A stretch of 64,000 nt of DNA from contig NC_134027.1 in the NCBI RefSeq assembly GCF_964204645.1, positions 10,156,485 to 10,220,484 of the forward strand, read 5' to 3'. The notes under the pieces were generated by a model. It had not been told where the DNA came from. It saw only the letters and a program-made list of their open reading frames with translations, and searched no databases. Source of the stretch: Tubulanus polymorphus (Eukaryota; Nemertea; Palaeonemertea; Tubulaniformes; Tubulanidae). This document shows positions 56,901-64,000 of the stretch, piece after piece. The translations under genes were made by a program, and so were the position numbers. Position 1 is the first letter of the stretch, and each line of letters starts with the position of its first letter.

Positions 56901-59900
56901 GCCACATTCCTGGACATTGATTTCAGATTGGCGCTGCTAGTGTAGTATCAATATTCGAGATATGTTATGAAAACCTGGCAGAGTCTACTGCATTTAATTG
57001 GCCCATTTACAGCAGACTCTGCTAGCAACGGAGATGACTGCATCAGATTATTGCTCTCGCCACTTAGAAAATTTCCTTTCTTTACAACAATTCATCTGGT
57101 AATGCCCCATGGATACTCCCAACTGCCTCAGAAGATATCCATTGCATTCAGGGCAAGCGGAGTCAACCATACAATTGAAGCTACTGCAACTTACCTGAGG
57201 ACGGCACACATTATCAACAGCCTTTGAGGTACATAAGTTGTATTCAACATGAGCGGTGTGTAATCGCTTCCCATACAGGTCAGGAATGCACGCAGTCGAC
57301 GATTTTTGTCCTCGACCTTCTGACCGAGCCATAGCTGCCGAATCGTAGGTGGCGTCGGCGTCGACCAACCGAGAGATCGAGCTTGAACGCTTTCGCATAT
57401 CAATTTATTCGAGTCTTTTTGCAATTGCCATTCTTTCACTATGATGTCACTGGCGGGATCGGCTGAAATTAAATTACTGTTCAATCGACTCTTAATTTCA
57501 ATGCGCCCGTAAAAATGCTACACCGTTGCATACCTTTGTCCTTGGGCTTCCTGGGTCGAGGATAGGCCAGTAGTACACCATATACATGCTGCCGAAGTTT
57601 TGCATACAACTCAGCACCCGTCGGCAGTTCGGATGATCGCTCATCCTCTAAATGCACAGGTAGCTTAATCTCAGCCTAGTAAGACACGAAACAAACAGCC
57701 TGTTGGACTAGCATTCAGTAGGGCATTCATAGAAATATAGGTCCCCCTAGGGTAACCACCCTCAGGGTCAGATCCAAAAAACGCTTTATATTGTTTGAGA
57801 CATTGGCCAACGGATCATTGATACAGTTTTATCTCGATCATAAATAAATGCAATTGTAGGACTAGAAGCAATGTAAAGTAAAAGTTGATGACAGCCAGAA
57901 GGATGAGGATGGGATCTTCCATAATCATCAGCTCCGCTGACCATTAGTCAAAGCAGAGCTAAACATGCGGTATATTAGAATATACTTCAAGGCTGACAAA
58001 GCCAAATCGAATCAAACTCTTGAGAGAGAAACTAAACGAGTTACGTCTCCAACAACTGAACTCCCTTACCTGGGTCAACACTTGATATACATAGGGCATC
58101 ATCAGACCTTTCTGATGACGTTCGCTGGCTATGCGCATAATCTCAGGTGGTACATGATATGGTAGAGTGGACGCTTCACCTACGTGTTTCTCAGTTGGCT
58201 TAATCACAGTTGATAACTGCAACAAAGCATAAATCATAAACGATGAGCTTCAACTTCCTAATTTCTTGACTCGACAGAGACAATTCTCATTGAATAGTGG
58301 CCAGGTGAATAATTAGAGAAGTTAAGCTATATGTTATCGCTTGATTCATTATATGATATTGGGCTTCTACTGGGAGGGGGGTATGGCACAATGAAGCTAA
58401 TACAGTAGAACTCACTTCATTCGAATAACTAGGGCCTGCCCAGATTTCTCCGAATGAAGTAAAATCCGAATAGCGAATATAAGTTGAGTTCTACTGTAAT
58501 TTAAATCATGTGAATTCATCATTGAGTGTACACACACCGATTTAGCCGGAAATTGAGACCATGTAGATTCTGGACTGAGTCGTTGTGGACTAGAAGCATC
58601 GCTGCTCGAAGATGAAGAGCTGATTGAGCTCAATTTGTGCGGATCGCTGGCAAGTTTCGGTTTGGCGCCTTCACCAGACGTACCTAACGAAACAAAACAA
58701 GTCGTTAAACGTTCATTACATACTGTCAGAATGAATTCATAACTCATAAGTTTTAATCGGAAGTATAAGGACGCCAATGAACACAATGACAATGAACTTT
58801 AGGACAGGGTCATGGCCACTTTATGCCCATTGACAAATCCCCCGAATTTTCCCCGATCCTTCAATGTAATAACACAAAATTACCTGGGTAAATCAGAGTG
58901 AATCTCTAGTGTTAAAATGTTGCATTTCATTCATTTTTCATTGAATATTATGTACTGATAAAAAAACCAGGTCAATGGCATTATCTAAATTCCCCTCCAT
59001 GTTTTTGGCAAAATTTGTCAAATTCCCCGAATTTTTCTATATTTTTCTGACTCCCTGAGTTTCCAGGTTCTACAGGTCAGGGGCATCCCGGTAGAAGACA
59101 ACCAACATAGTTTCCTATATCAAGACACAAACAAAATTGATTTTTCTTTCTCGAATTTCCGACTCTACATACCAGCAATAGGTTGGACTTTGGGCGCAAA
59201 ATGAACCTTCTCTTTCTTTGATTCTTCCTTCACGATGACAATAGAGGGCGGCACCATGGTCGTTGCCGTCGTCGTAACGCCGCTATATCCCGCTGTTGTT
59301 TCTTTCGAAGTACTTTCATACGTCGTAGAGGGAGGCTGAACGACTTCGACCTACGAAACCGAGACTAACAAATCTAGAACAGCGTTTCCCATAAGATATT
59401 GGCGAACTTCCCCAAGTTTAAAACCCACTTTATACAGAATTTCAAAGATTATAACAATTTTATACATCAAAAATCTATATAAAAAGACGAACGCTTCGAA
59501 CTCTCTCACTAGGTAGAGATTATTATCAGGCGTGTTCCCGAGGAGAATGTTATCTCAGAATCATTGCAAGCGATCGAATTTCGACGCGCGTACCTCAATA
59601 GTTGATTCTGCAACTTCTTCACGTCTAGTTTCTTCGGGTCGGATGGGATAAGCACCGGGCTGACGAGTAGCAACAGTTGGTAACGGAGCCATGAATACTG
59701 AAATGAGAACAACCTCAAAAGCATACTTACACGATACAAGTTTCGGTTGACGGTAGTGGAAGTCGCAGTACAAAACCAGTGGAACTACTTATTAATTTCA
59801 TTTTTAAGGAAGTGGTGATAGGGTTAATCATTCTTAGACAAGCAAGACAATTGTATAATTGTACATCTTGTACTACACTCTACCTCGGGGTCTGGGAAAG

Positions 59901-61874
59901 TACTTGAGAAATCCTTCCTTCGTTCCATTCATGTAATACTGAACGCAATGCTTGAAATGGGCGATCCTCTCCTTTTGTAACAAAGTACAACCGAGCCTAC
60001 TGAAATTCAAGTTCAAAAGTTGTTTAATACAGTAATATCCAAGAGACCTCGCTATTCAAATTCACGACTATCGAATAATATTTTTAAAATATAGAAGTGT
60101 CAGTATACCATTGACCAAAAATACTCCAAATTCATGTTAGTTGAATTTCGATTTTTGTATTTCATATCGACTGCACTCTTGCCTCTTATCATTGAGGAAA
60201 TACGTAACAAATTATAGAGAATCCTATCATTGAGGAAATACGTAACAAACTATAGAGAATCCTATCATTGAGGAAATACGTAACAAACTATAGAGAATCC
60301 TATCATTGAGGAAATACGTAACAAACTATAGAGAATCCTATCATTGAGGAAATACGTAACAAATTATAGAGAATCCTATCATTGAGGAAATACGTAACAA
60401 ATTATAGAGAATCCTATCATTGAGGAAATACGTAACAAACTATAGAGAATCCTATCATTGAGGAAATACGTAACAAACTATAGAGAATCCTATCATTGAG
60501 GAAATACGTAACAAACTATAGAGAATCCTATCATTGAGGAAATATGTAACAAACTATAGAGAATTTTATCATTGAGGAAATATGTAACAAACTATAGAGA
60601 ATCTTATCATTGAGGAAATACATAAACTATAGAGAATCCCACGATAATAACTAGAAAATGTTAAGATGGAAAATGTTTCCTACTAGAGCTAATTCCCGAC
60701 GATCACTATGAGAAGAATACAGTTGAAACGTCGACTTAACTACTAGCTCTAGGAAACATTTTCTATTTGTTATTGCGCAATTACCTATAGATTATCATAG
60801 CATGGATAGGCCTATAGTGTTTCATCAATTGTTACGTAACACACTGTTCATTAATTCTGAACTGAGGGGAACACGAGTTTAAATTATAATCAGTTTAGTA
60901 TATATATATATATATACCTGAACACACGCTGACCAACGTCATCGAGATCCTCAACATCAGGGAGACATCGTACGAAAGAAACAACCGCGGGAATAACCTC
61001 CGATTCGGGCAACTGGAAGGAAAAATTTCTAAAATGAGAATCCGGTAAATACCGATGTATCCGTAACTATTACTGGTTACGATTCATTTCATTTCTCTCA
61101 ATAAGGCGCCTGGTTTCTGATAAAAAAATTGTTCCCCTGATAATGCCCGTCTCAGGTCGCACAAGATCTGACGCGATCGTCATAAGGAATCGGTAGTCAG
61201 TTGGCCGATTTTTCAGTCAGGTAATTTTTTCGACATGAGTGTACTTAAAATTGTCAACACTAGCCGCCCGCACAATTGTAATTGATCAGGCATGTTCGAC
61301 AACGACCTGATCGTATGCGACCTGAATGTACTTACGACCGAATCGCAGATGATTGGGTCGGAACTCAGTGCGGCTCGAGTTAGGCTTTAGTTAAAACTGG
61401 CTCCATGATATCAGATTTCCGTCAAGTCTGAAGTCAGAAATTAGCTAAAGCCCACTCGAAACGGTTCTGATTTCCAACGAACTGGAACGTCCTCAACATT
61501 TAAAAAAGTTGTGATGATCATACCAATAACAAACATTTATTTGTTATTTTTACATGTTAACGACATCATTCGAAGATGTATTAGCCGAATAATGTTGCTT
61601 CGGAATCAATCATCAGTGATGCAATAAACACCGAATAGGCCATGATCTTTACGCCATCAAACTGCTTTACAAAATTTAATACAGCGATGTAGGCGGCAAA
61701 TTTCCAAAAATTACAGATCAAAAATGCATAACTCGCATCTCAAATAAGGCACTACAAATTTTTCTAAAACTTTTTTTTCTGTTCACACTACCTCCACGTT
61801 CTTCGCTTTCGGATTCTTGTTCAAACAACTACAGAAGAACTCATACAGATCCTCTTCGGACAGGATGAAATTAC
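50994..61874 (-). CDS. FAM120A: FAM120A, constitutive coactivator of PPAR-gamma-like (N-terminus outside window)
   Basis: FAM120A (C9orf10/OSSA) is an RNA-binding cytoplasmic scaffold with an N-terminal XPG/PIN-like fold and an Arg/Gly-rich tail. Sixteen exons join in phase: 61874-61792, 61012-60918, 59999-59884, 59697-59594, 59350-59173, 58683-58538, 58216-58070, 57675-57534, 57462-57195, 55982-55871, 55363-55157, 53819-53594, 53471-53366, 52829-52760, 52541-52348 and 51192-50994. They give 796 aa; the vertebrate protein is about 1,118, and the missing first 200-plus residues must lie past 64000. Strong matches: GNFILSEEDL, PEIMRIASERHQKGLM, RQHVYGVLL, QLWLGQKVEDKNRRLRAFL, YELDAFLAQSVSP, CCPWMFFDGRLFQLKLLKAS and VERMRQAVVEGL. 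The last exons carry GRGRGMLGRGRGLMG, RRGGRR and GARGR, an RGG-type RNA-binding tail. Invertebrates usually have one FAM120 gene, so the A/B/C label is by similarity only. Confidence 0.93.
51302..51460. mobile_element. Foldback element, AGAGAATCCCA family, copy 2
   Basis: Ends ACAGAGAATCCCGCAATAAT and ATTATTGTGGTATTCTCTTT are inverted. The centre has CTAATAGTCATCTTCAGGAA, shared with 7540-7650. It lies in the last FAM120A intron. Confidence 0.7.
51588..51706. repeat. Foldback MITE
   Basis: Left arm GCCGTATTCATAAAACCTTA plus GTTGCTTGCTAA; right arm TTAGCAAGCAAC plus AAGCTTTTATGAATATGGTT. The arms are inverted copies of about 43 bp around a 35-bp loop. FAM120A last intron. Confidence 0.75.
51785..52017. 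mobile_element. TTAA-type MITE, family A, copy 3
   Basis: The right end TCAGCACTGAAAGGGTCAA matches the family terminus; GGTGATGGACATTGCTAATT and GCACTGTGGTGTATCATT match internal blocks of the other copies. The left end is worn. Confidence 0.65.
52074..52153. repeat. 40-bp tandem duplication
   Basis: GCCCATGATATCTAAATATA plus GTGCATACCTATCTCAA occurs twice in tandem with a 40-bp period and no differences in the core, so the duplication is recent. Confidence 0.9.
53935..54064. repeat. Foldback MITE
   Basis: AGGGTAATTGACACTT on the left and AAGTGTCAAATTACCCT on the right are inverted ends of a 130-bp non-coding element in a FAM120A intron. Confidence 0.65.
54845..54860 (+). repeat. Poly-G run (16 G)
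   Basis: Sixteen consecutive G residues in a FAM120A intron. Length may be unreliable because homopolymers are prone to sequencing error. Confidence 0.9.
56281..56900. mobile_element. DNA transposon, CTACCGTATTTTCCGG ends
   Basis: Ends CTACCGTATTTTCCGGCCAA and its complement (TTGGCCGGAAAATACGGTAG) are part of 28-bp inverted repeats with a single mismatch. Further copies of CGGCTTATTGG lie subterminally. 620 bp, no coding capacity, in a FAM120A intron. CCGTATTTTCCGG termini occur in DNA transposons of many animals, but the superfamily is not certain. Confidence 0.8.
58401..58498. mobile_element. Tc1/mariner-like MITE, CAGTAGAACTC family, copy 2
   Basis: 98 bp bounded by TA, ends CAGTAGAACTCACTTCATTC and GAGTTCTACTG. 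Same family as 16646-16802; both contain CCGAATAG. It lies 39 bp from a FAM120A exon. Confidence 0.75.
60187..60637. repeat. 38-bp minisatellite, 12 units
   Basis: The unit TATCATTGAGGAAATACGTA plus ACAAACTATAGAGAATCC is repeated 12 times; differences are few (AAATTA/AAACTA; TACG/TATG) and cluster in the last three units. The final unit runs directly into AGAGAATCCCACGATAATAA, the terminus of the AGAGAATCCCA foldback family. FAM120A intron; no spacers, so not a CRISPR array. Confidence 0.95.
60620..60780. mobile_element. Foldback element, AGAGAATCCCA family, copy 3
   Basis: Starts AGAGAATCCCACGATAATAA at the end of the minisatellite. Inverted arms AAAATGTTTCCTACTAGAGCT and AGCTCTAGGAAACATTTTC surround a loop with GTTGAAACGTCGACTTAACT, similar to the internal GTCGAAACGTTGAAATAAACT of the 7.4-kb copy. 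Confidence 0.65.
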
Positions 61875-64000
61875 CTGTAAAAATGAAACCACGCGACATG
61901 ATTTTATATTTGAAAATACAAAAATTCGGTCATTGAACTAATTTAAAAGCCTTATGAATTTGAAAAATTTGCTGCCAAGATTCTAGGGAATTCTTTTTCA
62001 ACTTCACTACAATTCAACTTTAATACGTTCTAAGGCGAGAGAATCGGGAAAAACGATAGCTCACAGTGGCAAATGCCACGAGATATCCCTCCATTTCAAA
62101 GAAGCCAGGTTATATTTGACAGTTCCAGGTAGGAAGGCTGTAAAGATCAAAACATTTGACACACGCCTAATGCTAATTGTATGCTTTATATCATAAGATA
62201 CACTGATATCATCAAAAGCGTTTTCTATCTAAGAATAAGTTATTTGTGCACAATGGTTGAAGTTGACATTTTAAAAATCTAGAAAAACAGGGACACCATG
62301 CCACGTGGTAAATGCTTGGACACGTTGACACAATTTCAATATTCAAAACACTCCCTTCATTACAGTAATCAACGCAACTCACCAGAAATCATGAAACTCG
62401 TCAAGAGCGAGAACTTGAGCAATTGAATGCAGTTCCAAAATATGCATAGGTACCATTACATATGGATGTACCACGTTATTCTGCTATTCAACGCCCCCTG
62501 GTAAACTTAAAACAGTTGTATCAATGATCTCAAAGCATGTCATAACCTTTTATATCATATCATCACATTACGATCAAAGAAGGCCAGACAGCCTCTTTGT
62601 TTTGATATTCAATGTCCTTCGTGAAGTTGTATTTAACACACCTCTCTTAAATTTGAAAGGGCCTTATTAAATCTTCTCAAAAGCAAGCCCTTTGGAGACT
62701 CGCTGCGAATTCTGTATCTAAAACCTGTTGTTATTTTCTTCAAACAGCCTTTTTGCACATATACGCATATAAGGAATGATGACACTAAGATGGCCATCAA
62801 TTCTGGGACAAAAATTGACGATCGAAAAATCGCTGTCTGATATGTTAAAGACCCCTTTCTAAAGTAAATCCATCACAAATTTTAATGAAAAATGACAAGA
62901 AATACATGAGCTACAATTCTCCAAATTTAGGCCAAAATAATTTTTTTGGGCATAGAAAAAAGGTCGAAGGATTGCCTTGCCGCCTTGGGTTAAAACATCC
63001 AAAAATAACTGGATTTCATGTGAATAGTGAATGCAACAGTCGACTGGGACTGAAGTCCCAAGCCTTCAAAGCTACAAATGTTTCCCATCAAAGTATGTGG
63101 CAAGTAGGGGTCCGGGGACACCTTGCCCACTAGCCCTCTAGGTGTCAATTATAACTAAATTACATGGTTTATCTACTCATCAAGTGGAAAAAACAATTCT
63201 TAAAACAAAAATAGAGACCAGCACTTTTTGAAGATGGGATGTAGTTACCGGATAAGGTCTCGAAACTGTCAGAAAAATGAACTTAAGATATAGGCCTATA
63301 TCAACGTTAGATTGTTGATTACAGGCATTTTCGCGTCGCATTCAACTGTTATATTTAGGGGCCTACAATTAACTTAATTGAACATAATTACCGAATTGAT
63401 AATAACATCAGTCGAACTTCACACTACTTACAACAATCCAATATGAGATTACTATTTTCGGGATTTGAGGAAATCTGATCTGAATCCTATAAGCCCTACA
63501 CTCCTCATAAGGCCATATAAAATAAATTACTTGATTCTCATCCGCTGTGAAAAAAAACATCGAAGGAGAGAGAGGTTAATATTTTATACAAAATATTCCA
63601 CAAGCTCTAATATGAAGACTAGCAACACCTCTATCCTGTCTCCGAATGAAAATGAGTCAACGTATGTCGAAACTAGCTTTCAATAATCAATATTGTGAAC
63701 TCATTTGACAACTACGTATCATGTCTATATAGCGGTTGTTTAGACTATCAAGTTTTGTTTACATGTTTGGGAGCAGATAGATGACTTTAGCGTATTCAAA
63801 ATGTTGTTAGGGTGATTTTTTATCCGAGGTGGTAGTTTTATATTTTATTTTTAAGATATAAGAATCAAACTGATAAGAACTAAGCTGCCACCCACTGTTC
63901 CTGATTTTCAGTAGTTACCTATTCTGTAGGCCTACTTGTAACAATGCTGATTTGATTTTCGAAATGCATACAGAAATATGCAAGCTGTTACTGAGGCTCT
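61875..64000. other. FAM120A intron, no further exon recognised
   Basis: Upstream (minus-sense) FAM120A exons for the XPG-like region were not found here. The stretch contains a minus-orientation copy of the dominant repeat (62288-63068) and a fragment of its end at about 63103-63128. The plus-strand frames at 62885-63133 and 63465-63686 have no supporting features. Confidence 0.5.
62288..63068 (-). mobile_element. Dominant intronic repeat family, minus-orientation copy
   Basis: Starts GGGACACCATGCCACGTGG (complement of the family 3' end), contains CAACGCCCCCTGGT and CAAAACCTGTTG-region blocks, and ends GGGACTGAAGTCCCAAG (complement of the family head). Its internal repeats are fewer than in the VAC14 copies. 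Confidence 0.65.

Noticed and set aside
60187-60637. Regular 38-bp repeats suggestive of CRISPR
   Set aside because: The units are contiguous with no unique spacers, in a eukaryotic intron: a minisatellite.

Overview
This is an animal nuclear genome window. Evidence: intron-rich genes with GT-AG and two U12-type introns, short conserved exons in AT-rich DNA, head-to-head promoters, and many short non-autonomous transposons. The gene set (VAC14, COA4, ZC3H3, PPIL1 and FAM120A orthologues) is bilaterian. The many foldback MITEs and the retained minor-spliceosome introns suggest a marine invertebrate, most likely a lophotrochozoan such as a mollusc, but the species cannot be fixed from sequence alone.

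Layout. 1-2397: upstream DNA rich in the 8-mer TAGGCCTA. 2398-15196 (+): VAC14 in 16 coding exons, including one AT-AC and one GT-AG U12-type intron; its introns are packed with foldback repeats. 15197-19053: 3'UTR/intergenic DNA with hAT-like and Tc1/mariner-like MITEs. 19054-23349 (-): a 12-finger C2H2 protein with an acidic, AT-hook-like N-terminal half, plus a probable 5'UTR exon (23482-23725) holding a 52-codon upstream ORF. 25097-25493 (+): COA4, a twin CX9C mitochondrial protein. 26505-35765 (-): ZC3H3, a five-CCCH-finger mRNA processing/export factor. 36195-37907 (+): PPIL1, a spliceosomal cyclophilin, head-to-head with ZC3H3 (429 bp between start codons). 37908-50993: about 13 kb with no convincing gene, probably including a long FAM120A 3'UTR. 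50994-61874 (-): FAM120A (constitutive coactivator of PPAR-gamma-like), 16 exons; its N-terminal XPG-like part lies beyond the window. 61875-64000: intron and repeats.

The genes are housekeeping genes rather than one pathway, although ZC3H3, PPIL1 and FAM120A all act on RNA. The unusual material is the mobile DNA: (i) a CACTA-type element with a 3-bp target duplication in ZC3H3 intron 1; (ii) a palindromic element with a perfect 9-bp target duplication that copied the 5' splice site of PPIL1 intron 3, and a second element with the same termini and another 9-bp duplication at 48 kb; (iii) an hAT-like element carrying a BED-like zinc-finger reading frame; (iv) head-to-head tRNA-like modules; (v) a foldback family whose terminus is joined to a 38-bp minisatellite. 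Exon boundaries were read by eye from splice consensus, reading phase and remembered vertebrate orthologues; no alignment was run.
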